Shown piece by piece: positions 30,760-43,905 of a stretch of 64,000 nt of DNA. The stretch covers positions 163,557-227,556 of the forward strand of contig RHPI01001517.1 of NCBI GenBank assembly GCA_009103225.1, written 5' to 3'. The stretch is from Chlorokybus atmophyticus (lineage: Eukaryota > Streptophyta > Chlorokybophyceae > Chlorokybales > Chlorokybaceae). The position numbers and the translations under genes are program-made. How positions within the stretch are numbered: position 1 is the first letter of the stretch; every line of letters begins with the position of its first letter. The notes below the pieces were generated by a model. The model did no database searches. It saw nothing but the letters and a program-made list of their open reading frames with translations, and was not told the DNA's origin.

Positions 30760-32059
30760 ACGACTCCCTATGATGACATTGCAGTTTCTGGACACTGCCC
30801 GAGGCACTGCTTGCAAATGTGGCGTTCAAAATGCCTATGCTATGTGCCGGACATCTGCCGGCGGCGTGTGCTGGTCGCCCTCTCATACGATGTAAGGCGC
30901 ACGGCCTGTCCTACGCCTTGACCCCATGCCAACACCAATAAGGTGACTTTACCATGCATGGTAACTTGCGGCCATGCATGCGCCGTACCTAACAGGGTGT
31001 CAGACCCGGCAGCAGCCAGAGGATCGAGGCGCGAGGCGCTCATCATGCGTAAATTGAAACTGAAAGTCACGTGGCAATTTCGTCGCGGCTGTCATGCTTG
31101 CCGGCAACAAGGGAAGATGCGCGCTGACATGTGGGGCGCAAAACGTTGGCAGTTGGGGCCCTACTGCCGTATCAACCAACGTACCAATTGTCACAAACGC
31201 TCTCTTTGTGCTGTGTCCATGCACAGCGTTGCGGATGGATACAGCTTCACACGCAGTGACTCACATCAACCGTCACTGACTACACTATAATTGCGATGGT
31301 TGCTGCGAGGAGGGCCGTTGTCGTTTTTGCTTACCAAACGGAGTAACTAACTAGCACAACAAAATGACCGCTTACTTGAACATTCAAGTTTCATAAGTTG
31401 AGAGTAACTTTGTTAAGCCATCAACGCAAACATGCAATTTGTGTTGGTGGTAATTGCGTTGATTTTAGATATGTGTTGCTTGTGTGAGTGATTTTGTGTG
31501 ATAATTTACATCGGTTGATTCAAGTTGTAATTACATGTTAAATGCTGCTTGAAAGATAATTGTGGGATCAATTGTTATTGTGCATTAATGACTACTATCT
31601 CGCAACTTGTTTGTGTTTAAGTCAACAATGCAACTTGCAAGATAAAATTCTAATGTATTGATTATGCCGATAATAAAGCACGCATTGTGCCACAAAGTCG
31701 TGTCAAATGTTATGTTGCTTTTAGGCGCACAACAAAAGCGTCAATGCATTATGCAACCCGTAAACTACACACGACTCAATGTGCAAGTATCATTGTACAT
31801 AATAACATTAAATCTGCATGCACTTCAAGTGCTAAGCTTGGTGCTAGCCAGCATTAAAGCTTACATTTTGAGAAACACATGTAGAGCAATGAAACAACAT
31901 GATAGTCATGTTAATATATGTTGAAATTGTGTTGTGTACAACAATTTTTATGTTATTACAATGCGTGCATGGCACACATTTTTTATTGTACAGTACAATT
32001 GAAAATCTATGAAGCCCCTGCATGTCCCTCAAAGTCTTTTAATCTTGCAACTTACCTCA

Positions 32060-32480
32060 AAGGTAAGTAGGAGAGGTAAACATGACGTTACATACGATGC
32101 ACTGCATCCGCCTGCAGCCTTTATCGTTCCAGGGGTACAAGATGAGATGCTGCGGCTGTGAAGGCGCGGGGCCGTAGCGGAAATATCGGCATTGTCAGCA
32201 TCATGCCTTTGCTAGTTGTGCTAACCTCTGCCTCTGCTTCTCCCACTCCCTGCGCCTACACTGCTCTCTCCAAGTATACTTGGGGGCTGATCCTAGCCTA
32301 CCTCAACCCCGTTCACCTTGCATAGCACATAGCCCCTAGCCTAAGTTGTTAGCGGATTGCTTGCCGTCACTTGAGTCTTAGTTGTTAATCTATTATTTTG
32401 GTATTGTCTACTTGTGGCACAATTTTGTGCTTTTTATATCCGTATTGTATGTATAATGCACATGTGGGTCACGTCGGCTT
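32060..32480 (+). repeat. Diverged solo copy of the 43-kb retroelement's terminal repeat
   Basis: Blocks match the direct repeats at 43108 and 47141 in the same order: CGCCTGCAGCC, then CAGGGGTACAAG with a Cys/Gly-coding stretch, then a CTCC-rich part, then GTTCACCTTGCATAGCACATAG, then GTTAGCGG/TTGTTA-like sequence. It is clearly older than those two copies. There is no reverse transcriptase nearby, so it is a solo or 5'-truncated relic. Confidence 0.6.
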
Positions 32481-35338
32481 TATATGTACACCATTGAGAT
32501 TGCCATGTATTTTACCCATGGGTGGGGTGTCGTGCAAGCAAGCCTCGACTGCGGGGTGTGTCTCGTAGAGGGAGTGTGTACATTGGGGTGTACAAGCGTG
32601 AGGAATAAGTACTGCTGCAGCTCAGCTTGCGAGGTAGTAAGTGAAGAGTTTCGGAGCTACGGTACTTGTAGTGATGAGGTGGTACTACCTAGTAGGTGTA
32701 GGGGACAGTGGTAAGGGAAAAACGAATTGGGTAGTCCCCCAAGCTTGGTATGAGGCTGTAATCGCTCAACAAGCTCCTTAACTAAGAATGCATGTGGACA
32801 AGGGTACAGCAGTCATGCACGTGTGTTCACGTGTGGTTTAAGTTTGCTACGTAATGCCAATTTACGCACTGCAAACACTCACTTAATAGCAAGCTAATGG
32901 ATGCCAACAACCGAGATTGTGGTTGTGCAAGGCATGCAAAGCACCGTGTTAGGCAGGAGGTGATGCAGTCCGCAGGCAACGGGGCGGTGGGCACGCCAAG
33001 AGGTTAACAAAAATGCACGAGCAGTCAGAGCACCTAAGGGCAAGACAGCAGGGATAAGGTGTACATTAAAGGAATTAGGGCAACAGCTCTCATAAGTTCA
33101 ACTCTTACATGAAGGCAGCGTGCATGCACGCGGTTCACCTAGACTGATGGTAACTTTCATAAGTCTAATAAGGAACGCCGCCGCTTTCGCGCTAGTTCGC
33201 TTAATTACAACCCCCATATTTTAGGGTTTGCTTAAGGAAGCTATGAATGTCAGCCGCCGCCACCACTCCCGCTTCGCATTTGTTGACACCTAAGGAGGTG
33301 TCGATGGGTTTTGTCACGGTGTTCAACATTTGGTGAACCGGTATGACCGATCCTGATACTGGTGGGAGCGCACAAGGGGTGCAAGGGGGAAGTGCGTGCT
33401 GAGGGTCATCGCCGTGACATGGGCAAGATATATGATATTAGTATGATAGCTTTGCTGCAAAAAGTTGGCGGTAATGAAATGAAGGTACCTTGAATGTCTT
33501 ATATGTTGTTATTTTGCGCATTACTGAAAGCCTTTCTGATTGTTCATGACAAGTACATATACACATATCGTCCAAGCATCCTTAATTTATACATACATTT
33601 CTTCATAATGCACTTGCATGTAATATCTGATGTATACACTTTAAGTTCAAAGACATTGATAATGTGCAAATGCATGATTTTTTGCGTTGATCATTCATTT
33701 TAATGTGTATGGTGTAATCACTTGTAGTTATGTAATTAACATTGATATGTTTGCAAACTTGATGCAAAACTTGTCTTTTCATTATCACTTTTCATTAGCA
33801 AATTATATAAACATGATAACTTTTGAAACAGAAAACAATAATGGTAATTATGCAGCTTCAAGCTAAAACTATTGTTGCGTATATAATGAGAGTTAACCAT
33901 GATGGTATATAAAGTAAACACATGCATGTTGACGTCTTATCACATGTGTACAATCTGCACACTTATGTGGTATCATACATTGTAGTGGGTGAGCTAAATA
34001 ATAATTGTTTAAAGTCATAATCCGAATGTTGATAGTTGATGTCATGTCCATTGACATCAACAACAATTAACAATTAATGTTTTGTGTGGGTTGGCCAATT
34101 TATTGTCCGGTAGTCATTGCACACGAGATGGCATAAAAAGCAACGTTCAACGTTGTGTTCATTTGAGCGATATGATCACATGTACATTGCATCAATCAGC
34201 AAATTGTTGCTCAAATGTGGTACATAATCAATGTTAATGGATGCATATGGTTGCTCAAATGCAGAACATAATTGATATTAATGAATGCCAACTATGTACA
34301 ACTTCAGGCCCTTACGGCTATTTTGTAAGCATGTTACACATGACAAACAAGAAGCAAAATGTAGACGCATAGAGCGCCACAATTAGCAAAAATATAGGTT
34401 GAGGGCTAAGAAACCATGTGGTGCAAAGTCAAGTACCGGTGGTACTAACATGCATAACCCATTCTGATTTTAATGATGCCACATCCATGCTTATGAACTG
34501 CCTGCGTTTGTCCTTTAAGACCTTTATAGAATTGGCATGATGCACGGCAGGTATTTGAACCAATCTCTGCTAATATGAAGCTTAATGTAGCTATGTGTAG
34601 AAACTCTGATAAGCATAACCTGTGCCATCATTGTTATGGCTTATGTTTGTTGATGCCCACACCCGTGTACAAACCCAGCCCTCCATGTGCTGCTAGCACT
34701 CTATACAGTCTGCACTGCAGCAGCAACTCCACAACGCATCTACCAACGCTACTACCAACGCACTCATCAACCGCAACGCTGCCAGCGTGGCAATTTGCCC
34801 GCACAACAACAACAACAACAGCGTGGCCAACGTCATAACCCAACTTCAAGTCACTTTGGGTCAATGTCCTCGTTGGCGACGTCGGCGGCGTCGTCGTGGG
34901 GGGCGGCGGCGGCGGTGTCACTGCCTGCAGCGGACACAGCTGTATGGTGCATTCCGAGGCGCTGCCAAGTGGTTAGGCGTCATTTGGTCAGCAATGTGCG
35001 TCTTCTGGAGCTTGCTCTACAGATATGCATAGCGCCGCGCATGTAATGCAATGCTGGTGACGAGTTGGCATGACGTGGACTGTTGTGGCATGTTTCATTG
35101 ACATAATGACGTCATTCTTTGTTAGATGCTTGCACACATTTCTCTGTGTGCCAACGCTGCACTACAAGCACACAAGATGACAATGCTGCTGGTGGAACAG
35201 CAGCTGCGGTCACGTGCATACATGTAGCCTGTCGAACACTTGAAGAACGCATTGTGCTGTTAACCCCAAAACCAGCTAGTCTTAAGCCAACAGTATTGGT
35301 TGTACTGCTACTGTAGAGTACACATTGTAAAACATCAC
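32481..35338. other. AT-rich intergenic region; one unresolved possible exon at 34687-35037
   Basis: 33480-34570 is very AT-rich with no coding signal. At 34687-35037 three overlapping plus-strand frames are open. One encodes Gln-rich then Ser/Ala-rich sequence; another follows a CTGCAG acceptor and ends in a hydrophobic helix (KWLGVIWSAMCVFWSLLY). Composition here resembles exons, but I cannot choose the frame. It may be an exon of an unknown gene or an upstream part of the channel gene. Confidence 0.35.
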
Positions 35339-37556
35339 ATGTCGCTCAAATGCATGCATTGCAAGCAGCGGCAGTCAGTGGTTGCAAAGGGCCTTTGGAG
35401 GCCGAACAGAGGCAGAGCGTTGCCGCTGTTGTTGCGTTCTCCACACACAAGGACAGCAACTATGGCATGCATACCACCGCCTACAGGTACTGTGTGCAGA
35501 AGTTCAAGGTTTAAAATTAAAGTGTGCACACAAACAACCAGGGGAGCATGCTGCACACGTACACATGTGCCCCCCCTCCCCCCACCCCANNNNNNNNNNN
35601 NNNNNNNNNNNNNNNNNNNNNNNNNNCCCTCCCTCGAGCACACACATGCGTGTGCACGCGCACGCGCGCACACGCATGCAATCACACTTGCTTGCATACA
35701 CTCACCCACCTACACATGCACAAATGCAACACTGCACAATGAGACACAACTCTTCATCGCATTGCATTGCGTTGCAGGCGGAGCTGCTCCTCCATCAATC
35801 GTTGCGCCAATGATGGACCCAATGGCTCCGCCAGTGCCGGACCCGACCATGGTGAGGACACATTACCTAAATGTGTGTGTGCATGTGTGTGTGTGCTGTG
35901 TGTGCATATCTATACACCCAACATCTTCCAGATGGGTGCGGAGCCCCCTCCTGACTTAGCGCATCGGCTTCTGAGCGGCGTCGCCAGCTGGATGGACGAG
36001 CGCAGGCATACGCCTCTCATCTCAGGCTATCGCAACCTATTCCCAAAGCCCATTCGCAGGCAGGGAGTCGTGATGTTAGTGTGCATGTGTGATTCTAAAT
36101 ACTTCCTGGTTGGTGTATTGACACCCACATGTGCAGGTTGATGGATGAGTACGGTGTGTCGGATGGACGCATTGTCACGGAGATTACCTTGTTGCTTGGC
36201 GTTTATGTCGTGTGGTTTGTGGTGCCGAAGGTGCTAAGGCAAGGAAGCTACGATATGCAACTTGCGTGCACACGCGCACACACACGCATGCACGCGCACA
36301 CATATAGACACGTGTGTACGCGTGCATGCACACATGTCCACATCCACGCACAAGCATGCACGTGCCCTTTGTTCAACATGCTTCTTATATCACAGGAGGT
36401 TGCACAAGTGGAAGAGCGCGTTGATTGAGGCCCGCATAGCCATGGACGCCAACAACGGCAACGCGGATAAGAGTGGTATTCAGGCGCCTTTCCCGTACGA
36501 GAACACCAAATGGTGGGCTGCGGACGCCCCGCTGCGCGTATTCGCCCTCGCCTTCTACCTCTCCCACATGTGCGTGTGTAGTTGGGGTGCAGTCGGGCAC
36601 AAGCATACATGCACACGCACACACACATGCACGTGAACACATGCACACATGCACATGTGTGCAGGCGTGTTTGCATACACCAGCACACGCGCTCTTGGAC
36701 ACAAGTATGCACGCGCACATGCACGCGTATGTGCGTGTACATACTTGCTTACATGTGGGACGCGTGCACACATTCTCTGCGACACTCTCCCGCATGCACA
36801 CGCACACCCACACATCTCTCACTTGGGTCATTTGCTTAGTGCGTACACGGTGATCCCTCCGCTGCGGCTGGGCGTGACAACGTACAACATCGCGCAGTTC
36901 TTCCTGATGACGACCGTCTTCGCCGCCGCCTGGTTCGCGTTCCGCTGGATGCGCGGCACGCTCGCCGCCCTTCGCGCGCGCGCACGCACCCAATCAAACG
37001 TACGTGCATGTGCGCGCTTACCGGCCAATACTCGGTGTACTCGTGTGTACTTGTGCGTATGTACTCTTAGGGGCGCGTGCGTGCGTGTATGTCTGGGTGC
37101 GTACAGCACACGCACACGTTCGCGCGTGTGCGCACACACCCGCACACAAGCCCGCAGACACGCTTGCACACGCACGCACGCACATACACGCACCCGACTC
37201 CATACGCGCCTCCGTATGTGCATGCGGTTGCATGTTGCCACTGACGTCATCGCGTGTGCGCCTGATCTTACCTGTTGCTTCTCATACCTTCCCACATACA
37301 GGCCAACGAGTACCTCGACCAGTACGACTCCCTGGAGGGCGTGGGCACGCTCGGCATCGCGGTGGTGGCCCTCGTGGCTGCGGGGGAAGTGACGGGCGCG
37401 GCGGTCACGTCGCTACTCGCACTCGGAGGCGTCGGGAGTAAGGACACACCGTGTAGACTGGAACCGCTCCTTTTCATATCGGCTCAGCTGTTTAGAGATT
37501 CAGTCGTCCATGACTAACAAGTCTATTCGTTCAGTTTGTTGGTTGTCAAGTTGTCA

Positions 37557-37588
<32 letters not shown>

Positions 37589-38803
37589 GGCAGGCACGCA
37601 TGCGCATATGCACGTGCAAGCACAAGCACACGCGCCCCAGACACACACGCACGCAGGCACACACGCTGAGACACTCACACTGCTCTCCTCTCAGGTGTGG
37701 CTGTGGGGTTCGCTGGTCAGCAAGTTATTGGCAACTTCCTGGCGGGACTGATGATTAGGTTGACAAAGCCCTTTGTTCGCGGGGACCTCATTTCAGTGAG
37801 TGTGTGCTTTGCACTTCTAAATGACTGCTTTGAACACATATGTATAGATATGTTGGTGTATGTCACAGTACACCTTGAGAGATAAGCCCACTGTCTCTCA
37901 CAGTCTGGCGATGTGACGGGGTTTGTTGAGGAAATCGGTTTCCACTACACTCGCGTGCTCGGCACGAGCATGATTCCCCTCTACGCTCCCAACTCTTCCT
38001 TCGCCGGCACAACAGGTGCATACGCGTTCGCGTGTGCGTGTGTGCTCGTGTGCTCATGCTAATGTGCTTACTGAAGTTTGTGTTTGTTGTGTTTGGGTCA
38101 TGACTAGTGTGCGGTTGTAATCTGTACTCATGTGCTGTGCTGCTGCAGTGCTAAACTTCACGCGCATGACATGTCGGGAGTTCAAAGGATCGGTAAGTCT
38201 TGTGACATGTACACACATATGCAAGCAAGCTCATGACTGATGCCAACAACCATTTTTGCATGGCGTATTTAGTATTGAGTCCATTTGTTCTGCTTTTTAT
38301 TCTTTTATGTGTTGTTACCGTGCTGGACAGTGTACTGTGAGGCTTGAAGATGCACCGAAAGTGCCACTTATAATCGGCGACATTCTACAATCATTCAAGG
38401 TATAGTGAATATCACAAACCCTTCCCCTCGAGCAACAGAAAGATAGTGTTGATCTGTTGGTTGTATGTTGCATGTAACGTGCCACTGCATGACAGGATGA
38501 GCCCAAAGTGTGGTCCGTGTTGGGTCCACCGCGCTGTTGGGTGGAGAAGATAACGGCGGCGGGAATGACTCTCACAACCACATGCAACCTTGAGATCACC
38601 GTAAGTTGTTGTCATTCCTTCGCAATATGCAACCAACAGCAACCATGTGGTCAACACTTGAACCACAATCGGTCTCGCAGGATTATGACGAGTTCCTTGG
38701 GCGACACACAAAATATATGCTCGCAATTGCCAACGCGCTCATCAACAACGGTGCGAAGCTGGAGGACCCCTTGCATGAGATGATGCACAATGCACATCAT
38801 TGA
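35339..38803 (+). CDS. MscS-family mechanosensitive ion channel, plastid type (MSC1/MSL2-3 like)
   Basis: A tension-gated channel for osmotic relief, probably in the chloroplast envelope like algal MSC1 and plant MSL2/3. Exons: 35339-35486, 35778-35851, 35932-36074, 36137-36238, 36396-36569, 36840-36999, 37302-37437, 37695-37795, 37904-38015, 38149-38192, 38331-38399, 38496-38600, 38681-38803; every junction is phase-compatible; 496 aa. The N-terminus (MSLKC, then basic/hydroxylated) suits a transit peptide, but an earlier start beyond 35339 is not excluded. Three hydrophobic segments (LLLGVYVVWFVVPKV; FALAFYLSH; FFLMTTVFAAAWFAF) precede the pore helix, where VAVGFAGQQVIGNFLAGL matches the MscS TM3 pattern and PFVRGDLI (about 338-345) opens the beta domain. 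The MscS signature SGDVTGFVEEIG follows. Intron 4 seems to use a GC donor (36239). An N gap (35590-35626) lies in intron 1. Confidence 0.92.
35590..35626. other. Assembly gap of 37 N
   Basis: N run between C-rich flanks, inside intron 1 of the MscS channel gene. Confidence 0.99.
37556..37588. repeat. (CGCA)n microsatellite in intron 7 of the MscS gene
   Basis: Perfect ACGC/CGCA tetramers followed by more CA-rich alternating sequence up to about 37675. All lie between exons 7 and 8. Confidence 0.85.
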
Positions 38804-39721
38804 GCAAAGGATGAGCTCAGCAAGCTTGTCAAAGACGCCAACTGTAGAGGGGTGCATAGGTTATGTGTATCTTACGTATGCATGGCTGCCATGTGTACGA
38901 TTGCACAGACAACATGCTCTAGTGTAGGACTGCAGTTATGGACGATTGAACCATAGCTTCATTCTTTTCTCATTGTTGATACAATTGTATCCGTTTAGTG
39001 TTGTTGCCTTGCCTGCGCTGCATCGCGTTGCAATAATTCATGTGAGAAATTGCCATGACTTATTCCCATCCCAGCATCTGCGCAGTGCCAATTTGTGACG
39101 CAAGGGTTTGCATACTCATAGATATTGGCTGGCTCTATGTGTGCATTTATCTAATAAGCTGTACCACGCATGGTTGTGTAACTGGCAAGTGCGCATTGTC
39201 ATGTACTTGTAGTTGCAAGCCGAGATAAAAGGCCGCACGTTGGACCGCTCGTTATAACTCTGGTGTGATAGCTGAAAAGGCATATGGCGAAGAGCCGCAC
39301 AAGACCATGCTGCCAATTGTTGCGTGCACGACTGTGTAGCTGGTCAATTGGTACTGCTGTCCCGTCATATTGTGCACGTGGATTGTGCTGTCACACACCA
39401 CCAAACACAGCTAGCTTAATATGGCTGCATCAATGTGCCTGGCAGCAATTTTGTAGTGAAGTGCATTACAGTGCTGGACAACAATGCAGTGCTAGACAAT
39501 TGATATCCTCAGGGGAATTGATATCCTCAGGGTTCATTGGAGGACTGAGGCGTGACATCCTTGTCAAAGTGCCACATCACTTATCTACCAACGCACGGCA
39601 AAGTGTGCCACACGTTGTGTCCGTGAGGGTGAACGGCTGTGCATTCCATATAAAAAGCGGCATGTTGTTGATACTTCAGCGCAGCTGCTCACCCTCAGTG
39701 CAAACTTCAATTAAGGTGTGT
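38804..39721. other. Convergent intergenic region
   Basis: Holds 3' UTRs of the channel gene (plus) and the membrane coiled-coil gene (minus). A TTACA at 39466-39470 (TGTAA on the minus strand) lies about 250 bp past the latter's stop. A short tandem duplication of AATTGATATCCTCAGGG occurs at 39498 and 39516. No gene is seen. Confidence 0.55.
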
Positions 39722-42413
39722 CTATGAGTTCCTCGCGATGTCGGTGTCCAAGAGCGTGTGCGCCAACTTCAGAAACTCTTCTGACCTTAGTGTCGCGTCA
39801 TGCGCCAACTGGTCGTGCTCCTTGATTTTGCTAAACAACCCACCCTGCACGTGTAGCAGTGTTACAATACGATACTAGGCTCATGCTAATGTGCCTTTAA
39901 CGCGAAGAACACCTACATGCGCACGCACGCTCACAAGCGTGCGCACGCACACATGCACATACAGTGATATAACCGTGCTCCAATACATGTGCTCCAAGCA
40001 CTTGCAGTGACTCACCTTGGCATGAAGCTCCTGGTCCTTTGATATGAAGTGCGACACTTCCTCCTGTAGCTCATGGATGACGTTAAGCTCAGGATCTTTT
40101 AAGTCTACTGGCTTGGAGTCCTGATGGTGTGCAAAAGTAAGCCGTTGCTCTACACCCGTGAGCACAATACCAGGCGCAAAGCATCCTCACCTCCTTTGTT
40201 TCATGGACATGCGCTGCATGCTCCTTGAAAAACTCCTGCTCTTTGTGAAGTTCAGCTTGCACATCGTGCAGAAGCTTCGCTGCATGCGCCTCCTCCTGCT
40301 CGCGCTTCTTCTCGGCCTCCTTCAACTCGTCCACGCTTTTGTTGGCCTCCTCTGTGTTAGCCAAACAGGCCTGCAACTCCTGTAAACATCAACAATGGTG
40401 TTGACATACACACAACTTCCCATTCTTGCAGTGTGACTATGTGATAACCATGTTAAGCAGCCCGCTGTTTCCGCACCTGTAGTGTTTTTTCTAGTTGCGA
40501 GTTGAGCTCGAGCTTGGTGTCGTGCAGCTCTGTTTTTAAGTCTTCCGCTTCCTTTTGTTTGCTCCTAACCTGCATGCAAATGCAACGTTATCAGCCAAAT
40601 ATAGCCGTGCGAGCGGCGCGCACTTGCAGCAACTCAGCACATACATCCTGTTCGCACTGATGCCAAGCATGGAACGTCTCATTGTGGTTGGATATAGTCA
40701 GCTCCAGCTTCTGCTTGATCACAGACAGCATCTCCTCCCTTTCTTGCAGTGCACGCTGCATTACATTGCAAGACAGATGAGCCCATGGTGGTGTACAGCA
40801 AGTAAGGCAGCCATGCACGCACACAAGCTCAACAACATTGCATGTGCGTACGTTCTCATTGTATCGTGAAGCGTAACATACACGAAGTTGAGGGTCAAGT
40901 TGAAACGAAAAGAACACTAAGGTAGTAACGTGTCATCACGATGGTACTGTTGCTACTTGTCAAGGCAAAAACCTACTGCTAGGTGGTTGTGAGGTTGTGG
41001 AGGTACAGCGACAGTTCAATGATGACAGCAACAACCACTGCTCACCATGCTGGCTTCCAGATCTTCCTGGCGTGCGTGCAAAGCTGTTGCCACCTCCTCG
41101 AGATTGTTCTGCAGCTGTCGAGCCTTGGCATCTAGAGCATGCGCCTCGCGATCCTTGCTCGCAGCATCCCTCATGTAGTTGGCGTACCTGTGCACAGCGA
41201 TGCCATCAACATTGTATACAAGCTCTGTCTGCTAAGAGTGTCCATACTCTTATACACAATCACACTGGCATCTGTACTTGGTCTGTTCTCGTGATAGCAG
41301 CGTCTGCCGGGTGCCAGATTCTTCAGTCGCGTGCCTCAGCTTTGCTTCTGCTTCCTGTGCAGCATAACGCATGGGATAATTTGCAAAACACATTGGAGTA
41401 AACTCGCAAGCCAATCATCTGTGTGCACGCAACACTATTCTGTGCACATATTGTAGCTAGTACAGCTGAAGCTCATGCAAGCTGTGAGTATCGACACAGT
41501 TGATTGACTTTGAAGTTGCGCATGCAAGTGCCTTGATTACTAGATAAGTGCAAGCAAGCATGTAAGCAATCATCCATCTTGCATGCAGCTGTCAACGCTG
41601 CTTGGCATGGCCACTATCTTTGCACCAGCAGTAATACGTCAAAAATGCAACCTACCACAAGCTCCGCTGCCAGCAAGCTCTCCTTCTCCTGGGACACACA
41701 CAACACATCGTTTCAGAACACGATCAACGCTCCATTGTCCTGACAAACCTGCAGCGCACCTGCCACGTGGTCGCTTGCTGCCTGAAGTACAACGTCAGCA
41801 CACTCGTGCCGATCAACCCGAGGACCAGCAAAGCAAACACTGTCATGGGAATACCACCTGGTCTCCGCCTGCATACATGAGTCAACTCACTGTCCTCACT
41901 CATCACAGTTGCGACTAATGCAAACAACAAGCCTACAAGTCTCAAGGTTGAATTGCATGCAGGGCCAAGTTATCGTTCATTGACAGCTGGAACTTCAATG
42001 TAGATCTGCACCGTTTGGCAACTCTCGACAAACTACATTGCTCGTTGCTTCTCACTCATGCGCAGCATGTAAAGACGGTGCAACATCACGCCTGGCCTTG
42101 GCGTGCTGTGGCAATGGTACATTGACACAATCATAATGAGTTGTCGCACAGCTTCATACGAATGGCAAACTATCGCCAAATGCGTAGTCGTGCATTGACA
42201 CAGACCAGCTGTGGTTTCACTGGATAACAGACTTGAAGCTGCTGCATTGCATTAGAACCGTCAAACACGCAGGGAACGATATATATATACAGGCAAGCAT
42301 ACGCACCTGCGCTTGTCGTGGGAATCATAGCTCGAGTAAGGCAGCGCAAAATCGTTATCTCTATGAGGGTAATAAGCCTCCGTCGGCGACGTCGCCACAC
42401 TCCTCGGCCTCAT
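39722..42413 (-). CDS. Type II membrane-anchored coiled-coil protein, 10 exons
   Basis: No specific family is recognised. Exons: 42307-42413, 41760-41868, 41656-41688, 41278-41354, 41046-41187, 40645-40755, 40477-40569, 40191-40379, 40016-40120, 39722-39844, all phase-compatible; 362 aa. A 40-residue N-terminal region rich in Arg, Ser and Tyr is followed by one transmembrane helix at about 44-63 (VFALLVLGLIGTSVLTLYF). Nearly everything after it is a charged heptad coiled coil rich in Glu, Lys, Gln, Leu and His (for example ELKEAEKKREQEEAHAAKLL). The final residues are IARNS. The layout fits a tether or scaffold on the Golgi, plastid or nuclear envelope, with the coil probably in the lumen or stroma or the cytosol depending on topology. 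The ATG is the first in the frame. The role is inference only. Confidence 0.8.
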
Positions 42414-43107
42414 GTTCTGGTACATCCTGCTGCCTTGCTCAACGCAACAACCAGCGCCCTCACTCCTTCACCCCGCCGCCGCCGCCTCCTCCCACATGAC
42501 CTCCTCTCCTTCCTCCGCACAGCCCAAACAGCACAACTTCCACCCCGACTGTGCCTGGCCTGGCCTGCTCCTCGGCCTGGTCAGGCCAGAAGGCTGTTGC
42601 TTTTGCCGCGGCAGTAACGTGTCAATAGTATGCACTGACTTTCACCTTAGCTCAGATTTGTAACTGTCGTGGTTAATCAACGCAGTCAGTCTTCTCCTAT
42701 TCGAGACCTAGCCGTTGTGGTAAACAGGAAGCTAAAAGCTTCCATCAATTTGAAAGGGGTCAATATTTGGAAGTTATGCTTTTGCGGTAACACACGTCTG
42801 CGAGCTGTCGACGTGTACCACCGCAACATCCAATTGGGGCTTACCATCTGGACTACACCCAGAAAGCTAAACACAGCACAACCTCACAACTTAAACGGAT
42901 TCCCGCCTCAAGTGCTAGATTGAGGAAAAAAGCAGATAACATGGGTTTAGCGCTTGGGTTTTGTCAGATTGCCCAGAGTCATTGCTTGATTAATGGTAGC
43001 AATGACAAGTAAAGAGGTGTATTTAAACGTGTTCACCACATTTGGTCACCAGTCAAGCGTTTTCTGTGTTTGTTTCAGAGTTGCAAGCCACGCTTACAGG
43101 TGTGAGA
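42414..43107. promoter_or_regulatory. Upstream region of the membrane coiled-coil gene
   Basis: Probable promoter of the minus-strand gene, truncated on the right by the retroelement. CCGCCGCCGCCTCC occurs at about 42474-42491. Frames here are short and unsupported. Confidence 0.4.
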
Positions 43108-43560
43108 TATATGTTTATGCTTGACAACATGCATGTTCTATGCATATGCCTAAATGCAATTGCATGTTGCGTAACCTAAACGCCTGCAGCCTTGGCCTTG
43201 CCTTGCTGTCCGTTGCAGGGGTACAAGTGCGTCACTGGCGGATGTGGAGGCGGGGCTGTAGAGCACTGTCCGGTCTACATCCGCACTGCTCACACCCATC
43301 AACGCACCTGCCAGCTCTCACGACCACCTGTGCCTCTTCCCTTCCCTCCTTGCGCACTCCCTGCTTGCCCCAGATATATTTGGGAGCTGGCGCCAGCTGT
43401 CGACAACCACGTTCACCTTGCATAGCACATAGCATATAGCATAGCCCCGCCCCTGGCCTATTCTAGCCGTTAACTTGTGTCTAATGTGTTAGGTTGGTGT
43501 TGGCTTGTTAAGGCTGTGCTTGCTCAGAACTTTTCATTTATATATCCTATACATACTGCC
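43108..43560 (+). repeat. 5' pseudo-LTR of the Penelope-like element
   Basis: Starts near ATGTTTATGCTTGACAACAT and ends near TCCTATACAT. It matches 47141-47593 over its whole length with scattered substitutions and small indels. It contains GGGTACAAGTGCGTCAC followed by a Cys/Gly-rich short frame. Confidence 0.8.
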
Positions 43561-43905
43561 CCAAATTCTGGTTGAGTAAGAGCGAGCACAGCGGCTCAAC
43601 TCCCATCGCCGGGTGCCCGCCTCAAATGCATGCATTTGGGGCGCCGTTCTTATTTTGTTTGTTAACTGCTTCAAGCACAGGTTGTTGATGCCGTAGTTGC
43701 TGTTTATTTTGTATAGTTGTTGCTGGTTGAGCTGTTGCGGATTGATATCTTGCCGTGTTGCTTTGGGGCTGGTAGTTTACTTGCATTAGCTGCACATGGC
43801 GGAGGCGTAAACTTCTGCAGCAGCCGATGCAGCTCCACTAACTTACTGGAAGGAGGTTGAACGACATGTGCTAAAGGCACATTACCAGCTACCTCTACCA
43901 GTGCA

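Larger units (their letters stand above)
29372..32059. other. Intergenic, no resolved gene; GC-rich then AT-rich
   Basis: 29500-30720 is GC-rich with GGCGGT-type repeats at about 29600-29665 (the frames are Ala/Arg artefacts). 31300-32059 turns AT-rich. Frames up to 115 codons exist but are reciprocal shadows with no splice support. Two strong hairpins are listed separately. Confidence 0.5.
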